This document shows positions 1-8,763 of a stretch of DNA of 64,000 nt, piece by piece (position 1 is the first letter of the stretch; each line of letters opens with the position of its first letter). The DNA comes from Phytopseudomonas argentinensis (GTDB taxonomy: Bacteria > Pseudomonadota > Gammaproteobacteria > Pseudomonadales > Pseudomonadaceae): the NCBI RefSeq assembly GCF_900113905.1, contig NZ_FORC01000003.1, positions 620,001 through 684,000 on the forward strand, written 5' to 3'. The translations under genes were made by a program, and so were the position numbers. The notes beneath the pieces are model-generated. The model saw only the letters and a list, made by a program, of their open reading frames with translations. It ran no database searches and was not told where the DNA came from.

Positions 1-363
1 ATGGCGCCGAAGATGATCGATCTGAAGCCCGGCATCCGCATGGCGGAAGGGATGTACGTTGAAGTCGCTACCGAGTATCTCGTGCCGACTAACGCACCCT
101 TCATGATCTCAACCCTAGGCGCGGTGATGGGCAGCTACGGCAGCACCCAGCCGACTTGCCCTATGGATGAGAAGGTCTTCGACCTTGAGGCGGGAAATAG
201 CTACGAGGTCTTCGTGGGCATGGGGCCAGGGCAGACCCCAGAGGGAACGAAGTTGTTCTGTGCCCTGGCTGTGCGGAAGATGCTACCAATCGGGAACACT
301 GGAGAGGCGTTGCCTTTAGTGGTCGAGCCCAAGCCGGCGCCGAAGGCGAAGTGTAAAAGTTAA
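1..363 (+). CDS. Hypothetical protein, possibly 5'-truncated by the window edge
   Basis: The frame opens with ATG at the first base, so the true start may lie upstream. The 120 residues show no signal peptide, no membrane segment and no family I recognise. There are three cysteines (in the TCPMD, LFCAL and AKCKS contexts) and a Pro/Lys-rich C-terminus ending in AKCKS. The middle part alternates short hydrophobic strands with glycine turns, which would fit a small beta-rich domain. Its G+C looks lower than that of the genes to the right, and the following 280 bp are also AT-richer, so this may be the right end of an accessory segment. Function unknown. Confidence 0.55.
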   Translation: MAPKMIDLKPGIRMAEGMYVEVATEYLVPTNAPFMISTLGAVMGSYGSTQPTCPMDEKVFDLEAGNSYEVFVGMGPGQTPEGTKLFCALAVRKMLPIGNTGEALPLVVEPKPAPKAKCKS

Positions 364-371
364 TCGTCGAG

Positions 372-397
372 CCCCGACATTGTGCGGGACTTTTTTA
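372..397 (+). terminator. Probable rho-independent terminator after the edge gene
   Basis: A short GC hairpin (CCCCG paired with CGGG around an ATTG loop, with one internal mismatch) is followed directly by six T residues, about 10 bases after the stop codon. The stem is short, so efficiency may be modest. Confidence 0.55.
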
Positions 398-447
398 CTT
401 ATCATCTATTACGTAGAGTTTGTAACAACTCAACTTGGAGGGCCAAT

Positions 448-630
448 AAGGGGCAGACCACGTTTATAGCTCCAGGTAAAAGGACAGATTTATTTTGGCT
501 CATGGAAAATGCTGAATAAATTCCAGTGAGTTCGAGTCAGACGCCTACTTGCTCGCCTGCTGTCGCTATATCGGGTTGAACATGGGATGTAGCCGAAAAG
601 AATAGGGGCAGATCTAAATCTGCCCCTTTC
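448..630. repeat. Remnants resembling flanks of a REP-associated (Y1/IS200-like) transposase
   Basis: Three motifs lie in this gene-free, AT-richer stretch: GGGGCAGACCACGTTTAT near 451, AAAGGACAGATTTATTTT near 479, and an inverted repeat at 606-627 (GGGGCAGAT, loop CTAA, ATCTGCCCC). In many proteobacteria, as I recall, words of this form (GGGGCAGACCACG, GGACAGATTTATT) border single-domain Y1 transposase genes. No transposase frame is present, so if the interpretation is right only scars are left. The hairpin at 606-627 could also act as a weak terminator for the leftward epimerase gene. Confidence 0.35.
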
Positions 631-649
631 TCGTTATAAACGCCTTTCC

Positions 650-1798
650 TTACTTCACCGAAAACTTGAACACCGTGTTCTGCGTATAGGTCTGCCCCGG
701 ATCCAGCCGTGTTGAGGCGAATGTCGGCTGGTTCGGTGCATCCGGGAAGTGTTGGGTTTCCAGGGTGAAGGCGCTCCAGTGGGCGTAGGTCTTGCCGGCT
801 TTGCCTTTTACCGAACCGTCCAGGAAGTTGCTGGTGTAGAACTGTACTCCCGGCTCGGTGGTGTAGAGCTGCAGGAGGCGGCCGGAGACGGGGTCGTGGA
901 CTTCGGCGGCGAGTTGCTTGATGTCGCCTTTGGTATCCAGCGCCCAGTTGAAGTCGAAGCCGCCCTGTTTGGCTTCGGCGAATTTGAGCTGCTCGTGGTC
1001 GTCCTTGATGTGCTGGCCGATGGGCGTCGGTTTGCTGAAGTCCATCGGTGTGCCTTTGACCGGGGCCAGTTCGCCGGTGGGGATCAGCGTCTTGTTGACC
1101 GGTGTGTAGTGGCTGGCGTGCAGGGTGGCGACCTGTTTGAGCATGTCGCCGTTGCCGGCCCCGGCAAGGTTGAAGTAGCTGTGGTTGGTGAGGTTGACCA
1201 CGGTGGGCTTGTCGGTGGTGGCCTTGTAGTCGATGTGCAGTTCGTTGTTGTCGGTAAGGCGGTAGGTGACTTCGGTTTTCAGGTTGCCGGGAAAGCCCAT
1301 CTCGCCATCCTTGGAGAGGTAGGTGAGGGTTACGCCGACCGAGTCCTTATCCTTCATCGGTTTGGCTTCCCAGACCTTCTTGTCGAAGCCCTCGGCGCCG
1401 CCATGCAGGGCGTTTGGCCCGTCATTGAGCGGCACCTGGAAACGCTTGCCATCGAGTTCGAAGGCGCCGCCAGCCAGGCGATTGCCAAAGCGGCCGATGG
1501 TGGCGCCGAAGAAGGCAGTACCGGCCTCATAACCCTGCACGTCATCGAAGCCCAAGACCACGTCTTCGACCTTGCCGTTCTTGTCCGGCACTGCCAGGGC
1601 CTGCAGCACGCCGCCATAGGTGATGATGGTGGCCTGCATGCCATGGCTGTTGCGTAACTGATACTGCTCCACGGGCGTGCCGTCGCGGGTCTTGCCGAAG
1701 GGCTTGTGTTCGCTGGTCAGCCCGGCAGCGTTGGCGCCTGTGCTGGCGATCGCCAAGGAGAGGGCCAGGCCGGACAACAGATGGTGAGGGTGGGTCAT
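650..1798 (-). CDS. galM: Aldose 1-epimerase (mutarotase), exported form
   Basis: Interconverts alpha and beta anomers of aldoses such as galactose and glucose. The 382-residue protein begins with a signal peptide (about residues 1-24, ending GANAA), so it should act in the periplasm. The galactose mutarotase fold is indicated by LHGG (His132), NHSYFNLAG (His206, the expected general acid) and LETQHFPD (Glu347, the expected general base). Length fits exported bacterial homologues, which are longer than cytoplasmic GalM because of the leader. It stands alone: no sugar transporter or gal gene is adjacent, so the physiological sugar cannot be read from context. The ATG start is supported by an AGGAA-like site a few bases upstream. 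Confidence 0.93.
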   Translation of the reverse strand: MTHPHHLLSGLALSLAIASTGANAAGLTSEHKPFGKTRDGTPVEQYQLRNSHGMQATIITYGGVLQALAVPDKNGKVEDVVLGFDDVQGYEAGTAFFGATIGRFGNRLAGGAFELDGKRFQVPLNDGPNALHGGAEGFDKKVWEAKPMKDKDSVGVTLTYLSKDGEMGFPGNLKTEVTYRLTDNNELHIDYKATTDKPTVVNLTNHSYFNLAGAGNGDMLKQVATLHASHYTPVNKTLIPTGELAPVKGTPMDFSKPTPIGQHIKDDHEQLKFAEAKQGGFDFNWALDTKGDIKQLAAEVHDPVSGRLLQLYTTEPGVQFYTSNFLDGSVKGKAGKTYAHWSAFTLETQHFPDAPNQPTFASTRLDPGQTYTQNTVFKFSVK

Positions 1799-1969
1799 GG
1801 TCGAACTTCCTTTTATTGTTGTGAGAGTCGTTCTAGCGAGCAGCGGCTTAGGACAGCGAGATGCCAGGCCGAATAATCCTGATACGAAAAAACAGCTTAG
1901 CTGTTATCTGACAACCAGCTAGGCAGTTCGTCATGGCTCCGGTGTGCTAGGGGGCGTTCGGAACCCCCG

Positions 1970-3109
1970 CTATCCGCTTGCTGCCTTCAAGCGACCGGTG
2001 ACAGCCGCGCGTACGCATCCCCAGGCGATGGCGCCGATGATCAACACTTCGGCATAGCCAACCAGCAGGTTGAACGAGAACACCAGGGGTTGTTCGCTCC
2101 AGTAGAAGCTATGCGCTCCCGTTCGGAAGCCGCTGACACGCAAACGGCCAGTAAACAGCGCAGGCAGCAGCGTGGTGAGGTGGCTCAGTTCGAATACCGC
2201 CAGAAAGGTGCCCAGTAGTGCGCAGAAGGCCCGGGCAGGCGTGCTGAGGGTGGTACTTTTCTCGGCAGGCGGTGCCGCGGCCTTGTGTTTCGCCTGCGCC
2301 GCAGCTTTGGCTGCACGCCTGCTGATGGGTTTGTAAGGCACCGGCGCTTTGACTGTCGCCGGATCGATAATGGCTATCGGCACCTTAAGTTGCAGATACT
2401 CGGCCAGTTCTTGCAGCCAGCGGTCGGTGCGTTGGCTGCCGGGTATGACCGGCACGTTGTCGGTGGTCAGCCGGTGCTCGCTGCCGTCACGCATCACCAG
2501 CCACAGCTGGGTGCGGGCGGGCTCGGCGCCTTGGCGACGGCGCAGTTCGAGGCGCTGGGTCCTGTCGAGTCGAAACACCTCGGTGATCCGCTCGCGACGA
2601 CCAAAGAAGTTTCGTGTACGGCGTTTGCCTTCGCCGTCGAGGCGTGACAACAGCAAGGTCTCGCGCATGCCGGTGTAGACCGTTATCACCAGGCCAAGGG
2701 CTGGAAACAGCAGCAGCCCGAGCATGATCAGCAACATCGTCAGTGGGTCCAGGCTGGCCGATGGCGAGGAGTCGCTGGCAACCGCGATGGCCACGAATGC
2801 AACCGGGGCGGCAAAGGCGATCGCGCCCATCAGCGGCGCGACGATGTTCATCACCCCGTTGTGCGAGTGAATGTGCAGATCGCCCCGTGGGGTGCGTTCG
2901 AAGCGATGGCCAATCAGCATGCAGGCTTCCTTTAGCGCCACGGGCGGGCGCGCCTCTGTCATTCGCGCAGCATAACCCGAGGCCAGGCTGACGAGCTGCT
3001 GCCAGCCCGTCGCTAAAGGGCGTGCGACAGGTGCCGCAACGTCGGTCCGGGAGAGAGGTGAGCTAGGCGACATGGCATTGGTCAGTGGATTCGGCCGCTG
3101 CCTGTCCAC
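1970..3109 (-). CDS. Uncharacterised integral membrane protein
   Basis: A 379-residue protein that I do not recognise. Visible architecture: a roughly 90-residue cytoplasmic-looking N-terminus, two adjacent hydrophobic segments (about 92-115 and 124-148), a central charged region of about 140 residues with RRTRNFFGRRERITEVFRL-type basic sequence, then two more hydrophobic segments (about 290-312 and 345-372). The apparent start is GTG with a weak ribosome site; ATG at 3073 is an alternative that shortens it by 12 residues. It follows the 108-residue gene at 3125 by 15 bp and is probably co-transcribed with it. The central region, with alternating hydrophobic residues between membrane hairpins, could be a PH-like domain, but this is a guess. 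Confidence 0.7.
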   Translation of the reverse strand: MDRQRPNPLTNAMSPSSPLSRTDVAAPVARPLATGWQQLVSLASGYAARMTEARPPVALKEACMLIGHRFERTPRGDLHIHSHNGVMNIVAPLMGAIAFAAPVAFVAIAVASDSSPSASLDPLTMLLIMLGLLLFPALGLVITVYTGMRETLLLSRLDGEGKRRTRNFFGRRERITEVFRLDRTQRLELRRRQGAEPARTQLWLVMRDGSEHRLTTDNVPVIPGSQRTDRWLQELAEYLQLKVPIAIIDPATVKAPVPYKPISRRAAKAAAQAKHKAAAPPAEKSTTLSTPARAFCALLGTFLAVFELSHLTTLLPALFTGRLRVSGFRTGAHSFYWSEQPLVFSFNLLVGYAEVLIIGAIAWGCVRAAVTGRLKAASG

Positions 3110-3124
3110 CGCGTTGACGAAGCG

Positions 3125-3451
3125 TCAATCCTGCCTGGCGGCACCGCCGGGCAGAGCCTGCGCCTGCCACTGGCTGATCGCCTGCAGCACCTGCTCTTCG
3201 TAGCCGCGCAGCTTGCGCGCCTTGTAGGGCGAGGTGCTGATCGCCAGGATCGGCGCACTGTAATGAATGGCTTGGGCGAGGCGATCCAGGTAGGCGTGGC
3301 CGTCGCGCCGGTACTCGGCCAGCTCTTCATCATTCAGGCGGATCAGCACGCTGCAACTGACGGCGCCGTGATGGCATTCCACGTCCAGCAGCAAACCGCT
3401 GTCGTCTTCCAGCAGCAACCAGGCGTGGGGTTGGTGATCGATGACCTGCAT
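3125..3451 (-). CDS. Conserved hypothetical small protein
   Basis: 108 residues, soluble, acidic in the first half, with no signal peptide. It opens MQVIDHQPHAWLLLEDDSGLLLDV, a strand-turn-strand pattern, and contains a single CHHG motif near residue 27. I recognise no catalytic motif. It sits 28 bp downstream of the lipoprotein hydrolase gene and 15 bp upstream of the membrane protein gene, all leftward, so the three probably form one transcript. The start has GGAGGA immediately upstream, a strong ribosome site. Function unknown. Confidence 0.75.
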   Translation of the reverse strand: MQVIDHQPHAWLLLEDDSGLLLDVECHHGAVSCSVLIRLNDEELAEYRRDGHAYLDRLAQAIHYSAPILAISTSPYKARKLRGYEEQVLQAISQWQAQALPGGAARQD

Positions 3452-3479
3452 GGTTCGTCCTCCGCCGGGCTGAGCGCGA

Positions 3480-4382
3480 TCAGCCCTTGCCGATCATCTT
3501 CTGGGAGAACAGCGTGCGAATCGCCTCGCGGTATTCGCGGCTGCCGGTGCGCATGCTGTTGTTGTGGTTGCCGCCGTCGATCAGCAGCAGGCGCTTGGGC
3601 TGGTTGGCCGCCTGGTAGAGGCTTTCGCTGAAGCGCGCCGGCACGTAGCGGTCGCCTGTGCCATGGGCGATCAGCACCGGTACCTTGATGTCGCCGATCT
3701 TGCTCAGGGAGTCGAATTTCTGCGACAGCAGCCAGCGCACCGGCAGCGAGGTGTACTCGGCGGCTACAGAGGTGGCGGCATCGGCCAGGTTGGTGAAGGT
3801 CGACTCGATGATCAGCCCGGCCAGCGGCGGCGTATGGCGATCACGGCCCAGGGAGTCGGCCAGGTTGACCGCCACGGCGCCGCCCAGGGAGTGCCCGTAG
3901 ATAAAGCGCTTGGCCGGATCCGGCTGTAGCTCGGTGAGGCGTTGCCAGGCGATCTCGGCGTCTTCGTAAAGGGTGCGCTCGGAAGGCAGCTCGCCGCGGC
4001 TCTCGCCAAAGCCGCGGTAGTCGATGGCCAGCACCGAGAAGCCCATGGCGTGCAGCTGTTCGATGCGAAACAGCTGGCCGGTCAGGTTCCAGCGCGAACC
4101 GTGCAGGTACAGCAGGGTTGGCGCGTCCGCCTTGCGGGCTGGCCACCACCAGGCGTGGATGTTCTGGCTGTCGCCGAACTCGGGCACGCTGAGGGTCATG
4201 TTTTTCACTCCGGCAGGCAGGCCGTGAAACCAGCTGGCGGTGCCCGGCTCGATGCGAAACACCAGCTCGCGCTCTTTTTCTTCCAGCTTGGCGCAGCCGA
4301 CCGGCAGGCCGACGGCCAGGCACAGCAGCAAGCCGATGCTGAACCAGCGACGACGCAGGGTGTGGGTAAGTGTGGTGGCCAT
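3480..4382 (-). CDS. Alpha/beta hydrolase, probable lipoprotein
   Basis: A 300-residue serine hydrolase of the alpha/beta fold. The nucleophile elbow is GHSLGG (Ser165), with Asp244 in GTGDRYVP and His273 in GGNHNNS completing the expected triad. The N-terminus is RRRWFSIGLLLCLAVGLPVGC; the cysteine at residue 30 after a hydrophobic stretch looks like a lipobox, so it is probably membrane anchored on the periplasmic side. The frame is open further upstream to 4481, but ATG at 4382 has GGAGAA a few bases before it and gives the natural leader, so I chose it. Substrate unknown. It resembles the YfhR/BEM46 group of hydrolases. Confidence 0.85.
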   Translation of the reverse strand: MATTLTHTLRRRWFSIGLLLCLAVGLPVGCAKLEEKERELVFRIEPGTASWFHGLPAGVKNMTLSVPEFGDSQNIHAWWWPARKADAPTLLYLHGSRWNLTGQLFRIEQLHAMGFSVLAIDYRGFGESRGELPSERTLYEDAEIAWQRLTELQPDPAKRFIYGHSLGGAVAVNLADSLGRDRHTPPLAGLIIESTFTNLADAATSVAAEYTSLPVRWLLSQKFDSLSKIGDIKVPVLIAHGTGDRYVPARFSESLYQAANQPKRLLLIDGGNHNNSMRTGSREYREAIRTLFSQKMIGKG

Positions 4383-4590
4383 GGTTCTCCGCGGAGTTTG
4401 CAAACGTAACGCGCGCCGCGCTTTGCTCACGGGCGGCGCAGGGGCGGGGGGAAGTGATAGGCGAATAGACCGAAACACCACGCCGGCGTTCGCCGCCGAG
4501 ACTGGTTTCGGGTATCGAGTTGTAACCGCAGCATGCTGGCGTTTTCAAGCCTGCGCTATGCTGCGCCGCTGAATTACTGCGGACGCCACC

Positions 4591-5841
4591 ATGACGCCCA
4601 CTCCTGCCGATTTGCGCCGCCCGGCCGGTACCACCTTGGTGCTGCTGGCCTCACTGTATTGCGCCCAGGGTCTGCCGTCGGGGCTGATCGCCCATGCGCT
4701 GCCGGTGCTGCTGCGCCAGCATGGCGTGGACCTGGCGGTGATCGGGCTGCTCAAGCTGCTGGCGTTGCCCTGGCTGCTCAAAGTGCTATGGGCGCCGTGG
4801 GTGGACCGCCTGTCGTCGCGGCGCCTGGGCCATCACCGCGGCTGGATTCTGCCGCTGCAGGGCGCGGTGGTGGCGATCCTGCTGGCCTTGGCGCTGCTGT
4901 CGCCGGACTCCCTGTTCGGCGCGCACCTGCCGCTGCTGCTTGGCCTGCTGGTGCTGGTCAACCTGGCGGCGGCAACCCAGGATATCGCCACCGACGGCCT
5001 GACCGTGCGCCTGCTGCCCGAGCGCTGGCGCGGGTTGGGCAACAGCCTGCAGGTGGGCGGCTACAAGGTGGGCATGATCATCAGCGGCAGTGGCCTGCTG
5101 CTGGTGATCGACCGCGCTGGCTGGAACCTGTCGCTGCTGGCGCTGACCCTGCTGGTCGCCCTGATGCTGCTGCCGGTATGGCGCTTCGCCGAAACACATC
5201 AATTGCCGCCTGCCAACGTGGCGGCCGAGCCACTGGGCGTCGGTCTGCTGTGGCGCCATTACCGCGGCCTGCTGGCGTTGCCGGGCATGGGCCTGTGGCT
5301 GGCCGTGGTGCTGACCTTCAAGCTTGGTGACGCCCTGGGCTCGCCGATGATCAAGCCGATGCTGGTGGATCAGGGCTGGAGCAATGCCGAGCTGGGCCAG
5401 CTGACGTTGATCAGCAGCCTGGTCGGCATCGGAGGTGCGCTGTTGGGCGGTTTGCTGTATGCCCGCCTCGGTGTGCTGCGTGCACTGCTGGCCTTCGGTG
5501 CGTTGCAGGCGCTGAGCCTTGCCGCGCTGGCGCTGTTGGTCAGTCGTGGCGGCGATGCATCGCTGGTATATGCCTTGACCCTGAGTGAGCAGGCGGCCGA
5601 TGGTTTATCCACAGTGGCGCTGTTCGCCGCGATGATGCGCCAATGCCGCCCCGGACACGAAGGTGCGGACTTCACCCTGCAGGCCTCGACGCAGATTCTG
5701 CTCGGCGGCTTCGTCGGTGCCGCCAGCGGTGTGCTGGCCAAGGCACTGGTTTACGACGGGTTATTCCTGTGTGCCGGTGCCTTGGGGCTGGCGGCATTGC
5801 TGCTGGTGGGGTGCTACTTTCGCCGGTATGGCTGGCGGTAG
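4591..5841 (+). CDS. MFS transporter of the AmpG / RhtX-FptX type
   Basis: 416 residues with twelve predicted membrane segments. The opening LLASLYCAQGLPSGL, then LKLLALPWLLKVLWAPWVD, is characteristic of the AmpG-like branch of the major facilitator superfamily, which includes muropeptide permeases (AmpG) and siderophore importers (RhtX, FptX). The length (about 415) is closer to FptX/RhtX than to the longer AmpG proteins. No siderophore genes, TonB receptor or ampC lie nearby, so the substrate is not settled by context. Transcribed alone; it converges on the SulP gene with 9 bp between stop codons. Confidence 0.85.
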   Translation: MTPTPADLRRPAGTTLVLLASLYCAQGLPSGLIAHALPVLLRQHGVDLAVIGLLKLLALPWLLKVLWAPWVDRLSSRRLGHHRGWILPLQGAVVAILLALALLSPDSLFGAHLPLLLGLLVLVNLAAATQDIATDGLTVRLLPERWRGLGNSLQVGGYKVGMIISGSGLLLVIDRAGWNLSLLALTLLVALMLLPVWRFAETHQLPPANVAAEPLGVGLLWRHYRGLLALPGMGLWLAVVLTFKLGDALGSPMIKPMLVDQGWSNAELGQLTLISSLVGIGGALLGGLLYARLGVLRALLAFGALQALSLAALALLVSRGGDASLVYALTLSEQAADGLSTVALFAAMMRQCRPGHEGADFTLQASTQILLGGFVGAASGVLAKALVYDGLFLCAGALGLAALLLVGCYFRRYGWR

Positions 5842-5850
5842 CCTGGCGGC

Positions 5851-7416
5851 TCATTCCTCGAACTGCACCGGGCAGGTAGGGCCTTCGAGCTTCTGGATTT
5901 CCTCGACCACGTGGGGGCGGGCGTGGCGCAGCACCAGCTGGCGGTTCTGCGCCTGCAGGCGGCGCGCCTCCAGGTGGAGCATTTCCACGCCGGCGTAATC
6001 GATGAAGTTGATGTGCCGGGCGTCGACCACTACCCGCTCACCATGGCTGAGCTGCAGGATCTGCTGCACATAATGGCAGGCGCCAAAGAAGATCGAGCCT
6101 TCCAGGCGCAGCAGCTCGTCGTCGCCGTCGCGGGTGTATTTGAAGCGCGGCTGCGAGGTGCGCTTGAGGTAGAAGAACAGCGAGGCCAGCACGCCGGCGT
6201 AGATCGCTGTTTGCAACTCCAGCACCAGGGTGGCGAGCAGGGTCAGCAGCATCACCACGAACTCCGCGCGGCTGACCCGCAGCAGCGCGCGCACGCCTTC
6301 GACGTCCACCAACCCCCAACAGATCAGCAGGATCGCCGCGCCCATGCTGGGCAGGGCGATATGGGCGATCAATGGCGCGCAGAACAGCGCAAACGCCGCC
6401 ACCAGCAGCGCCGAGAACACCCCTGCCATGGGCGAGGTGGCGCCGCTCTGCAGGTTCAGCGCCGAGCGGGTGAAGGAGCCGGCCGACAGCGAGCCGGAGA
6501 ACCACGGGCCGACCAGGTTGGACAAGCCTTGGGCGCGCACCTCCTGGTTGGCATCCAGCAGTTGTTGGGAGCGGGCGGCCAGGGAGCGGGCGATGGACAG
6601 GCTGGTGACCAGCCCGAGCATGCCGCAGGCAATGGCAGCGGGCAGCAGTTCGAGCAGGCTGTTGACCTCGAAGTGCAGCAGGGTGAAGGGCGGCAGCGAG
6701 CCCTCGAAGGCATCGACCAGGCGAATGCCCGCGAAGAAACCGGGCAGGGCGGCGACCAGCAGGCTGCCTGCAATCACCCCGATCAACAACGCCGGCAGGC
6801 GCGGCCACAGGCGCCTGCACAGCAGGCTGGCCGCCAGGGTGAAGGCCGCCACCAGCAGGGCGTGCCAGTCGGCCTGGTGCAGGTGCTGGCCGAGTTCGAG
6901 CAGGGTCGCTACGGCGGTGCGCTGGCTGTCCAGCTCCAGGCCCAGCAGGTTGGGCAACTGGCCAAGGGCGATCACCAGCGCCGCGCCCAGGGTGAAACCG
7001 AGAATCACCGACGGTGATACGAAGTTGACCAGGTTGCCGAAGCGCAGCAGCCCGAGCAGCCACTGGAACAGCCCGGCGAGAAAGGTCAGCACCAGCACCA
7101 GGGCGACGAATTCCTCGCTGCCGGGGCGGGCCATGGGGCTGACGCTGGTGAACAGCACAATGGAAATCGCCGCCGTCGGCCCGCCGATCAGGTGCCACGA
7201 CGAGCCCCACAGGCAGGCGATGATCACCGGCACGATGGCCGCATACAGCCCGTACTCGGCCGGCAGCCCGGCGATCAGCGCGTAGGCGATCGATTGCGGC
7301 AGGGCGAGGATGGCGCCGCTCAGCCCGACCAGCAGATCCGTGCCCAGCGTGCGCCGGGTGACATTTGGCCACCAGAGCAGAAAGGGCAACAGGCTGTATC
7401 GGCTGGGTAGACGCAT
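5851..7416 (-). CDS. SulP-family anion transporter with STAS domain
   Basis: 521 residues. The N-terminal membrane domain (about 1-400) starts with ALPQSIAYALIAGLPAEYGLYAA, the SulP signature region, and the C-terminal 90 residues are a cytoplasmic STAS domain (HINFIDYAGVEMLHLEARRL). SulP proteins carry sulfate, bicarbonate or dicarboxylates. Its position next to choline-binding and choline-sulfatase genes suggests sulfate handling; as I recall, P. aeruginosa has the same order around PA0029-PA0032. It is separated from the choX gene by a 321-bp gap containing two palindromic repeats, so it probably has its own promoter. Confidence 0.9.
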   Translation of the reverse strand: MRLPSRYSLLPFLLWWPNVTRRTLGTDLLVGLSGAILALPQSIAYALIAGLPAEYGLYAAIVPVIIACLWGSSWHLIGGPTAAISIVLFTSVSPMARPGSEEFVALVLVLTFLAGLFQWLLGLLRFGNLVNFVSPSVILGFTLGAALVIALGQLPNLLGLELDSQRTAVATLLELGQHLHQADWHALLVAAFTLAASLLCRRLWPRLPALLIGVIAGSLLVAALPGFFAGIRLVDAFEGSLPPFTLLHFEVNSLLELLPAAIACGMLGLVTSLSIARSLAARSQQLLDANQEVRAQGLSNLVGPWFSGSLSAGSFTRSALNLQSGATSPMAGVFSALLVAAFALFCAPLIAHIALPSMGAAILLICWGLVDVEGVRALLRVSRAEFVVMLLTLLATLVLELQTAIYAGVLASLFFYLKRTSQPRFKYTRDGDDELLRLEGSIFFGACHYVQQILQLSHGERVVVDARHINFIDYAGVEMLHLEARRLQAQNRQLVLRHARPHVVEEIQKLEGPTCPVQFEE

Positions 7417-7576
7417 GCGGTTTTTCGTTAAGTGGGTCGGGTGGTGGGCAGGGTAGCAGAGGTGTTGGTCATCACGTCTGCGGCTTGAGAAAGTCAGGAA
7501 CGGGCAGTTGCATAACTTGTGTGAGGGGCCGGGCGGTGATCCGCTTTAGCCGCGAGTTCTTTAGGCCTAGTAAAAC

Positions 7577-7637
7577 CAGTCCGTAGGATGGGTGAAACCC
7601 ATCAATGGCCGATGGGTTTCACCTATCCTACGGACTG
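7577..7637. repeat. 27-bp near-perfect inverted repeat (GTAGGATGGGT-type palindrome)
   Basis: Arms 7577-7603 and 7611-7637 pair over 27 bp with one G/A difference (still a G-U pair in RNA) around a 7-base loop. The core CCGTAGGATGGGTGAAACCC is of the kind dispersed in many copies in Pseudomonas and other gammaproteobacterial genomes. It lies in the gap between the sulP and choX genes. Transcribed from either side it would form a very stable hairpin and could protect or terminate transcripts. Confidence 0.8.
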
Positions 7638-7653
7638 CAGGCAAGCCCATACC

Positions 7654-7716
7654 TGTTGGAGCGGGCTATGCCCGCGATTTCGCGCGCATGAACTAGGCGT
7701 CCCCGCGCGCTCCCAC
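7654..7716. repeat. REP-like palindromic element, copy 1
   Basis: Contains GGAGCGGGCTATGCCCGC followed by GCGCGCATG, GGCGTCCCCGCGCGCTCCCAC. The same words (GGGAGCGGGC, GGGACGCCTxGTCC, GCGCGCTCCCAC) recur at 23249-23314 and 52718-52804, defining a three-copy family in this window. Together with the palindrome at 7577-7637 it accounts for most of the 321-bp gap between the sulP start and the choX stop (7417-7737). I see no gene in that gap. Confidence 0.75.
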
Positions 7717-7737
7717 GTTTGACTTCCGCAACCAGGC

Positions 7738-8667
7738 CTATAGCTTGGCCTTCACCGCGGCCAGCGCATCGCCGCCCTCGCGGGTGGTCACGCCCTCGAG
7801 CCAGCCGTCGATCACCTCGGGGTTGGCCTTGAGCCAGTCTTTCACGGCCTGGTCGTTGCTGGCCTGTTTGCTCAGCACCTTGTCCATGATGGCGTTCTCC
7901 ATGTCCTGGGTGAACTTCAGGTTGCTCAGCAGCTTGCCGACGTTCGGGCACTGCGCTGCGTAGCCCTTGCGGGCCAGGGTATTGACGCTGCCGCTGTCGC
8001 CAAAGTACTTCTCGCCACCCTTGAGGTACTTCATGTCGTACTGCACGTTCATCGGGTGCGGCGTCCAGCCGAGGAAGGCGACGAATTCGTCGCGCTTCAC
8101 TGCCCGGCCGACTTGCACCAGCATGGCCTGCTCGCTGGACTCGACCAGTTTCCAGTCCTTCAGACCGAATTCGTTGGCGGCGATGATTTCCTTGATCGAC
8201 TCGTTGGCCGGCGCGCCGGAGGCGATGCCGTAGATCTTGCGGCCGAACTTGTCGGCGTGTTTTTCCAGGTCGGCGAAGGTCTTCACGCCAGCGTCATAGG
8301 CGTAGGTCGGCACGGCCAGGGTGTATTCGGTGCCGCTGAGGTTTTCCGCGACCTTGTCGACCACGCCGGTGGCGACGAACTTGTCGTAGTTGGCCTGCTG
8401 CGCCGGCATCCAGTTGCCGAGGAACACATCGACCTGACCTTTCTGCAGGCCGGCGAAGATGATCGGCACGCCCAGGGTCTGGGTCTTCACCTCATAGCCC
8501 AGGCCATCGAGCACCAGGCTGGCGATGCCGTTGGTCACGGCGATATCGCTCCAGCCTGGATCACCAAGTGTGACGGTGGCGCAGCTGGCGTCTTCGGCGT
8601 GGGCCTGGCTGGCCAGGGTGGCGGCCAGGAGCAGGCTGCCCGCGACGGCTTTCTTGAATGTGTTCAT
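7738..8667 (-). CDS. choX: Choline ABC transporter substrate-binding protein
   Basis: 309 residues with a signal peptide cleaved after SQAHA (residue 24). The mature part reads VTLGDPGWSDIAVTNGIASLVLDGLGYEV, then GLQKGQVDVFLGNWMPA, typical of ChoX/OpuAC-type periplasmic binding proteins for choline or betaine; aromatic residues such as the tryptophans in PGWSD and GNWMP would form the cation cage. It probably delivers choline, including that released by BetC, to an ABC importer, but no permease or ATPase gene accompanies it here. It is downstream of betC by 96 bp on the same strand and is likely in the same transcription unit. Confidence 0.9.
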   Translation of the reverse strand: MNTFKKAVAGSLLLAATLASQAHAEDASCATVTLGDPGWSDIAVTNGIASLVLDGLGYEVKTQTLGVPIIFAGLQKGQVDVFLGNWMPAQQANYDKFVATGVVDKVAENLSGTEYTLAVPTYAYDAGVKTFADLEKHADKFGRKIYGIASGAPANESIKEIIAANEFGLKDWKLVESSEQAMLVQVGRAVKRDEFVAFLGWTPHPMNVQYDMKYLKGGEKYFGDSGSVNTLARKGYAAQCPNVGKLLSNLKFTQDMENAIMDKVLSKQASNDQAVKDWLKANPEVIDGWLEGVTTREGGDALAAVKAKL

Positions 8668-8763
8668 GCCTATTCCTTATGTTGGTTTTCTGTTGGGCAG
8701 GTCATGCGACGCAAGCGAGCGCGCCAGGTTCCCGCTTTCTGGCGGGTCACCCGGCGTGCGACG

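Noticed and set aside
605..628. Inverted repeat as a definite galM terminator
   Set aside because: The stem is good but the minus-strand sequence after it (TATTCTTTT) is a poor T-run, so I left it as part of the repeat remnant.
5911..7017. A 368-codon plus-strand frame, Gln/Gly/His-rich
   Set aside because: Antisense to the SulP gene, whose family match is clear over its full length.
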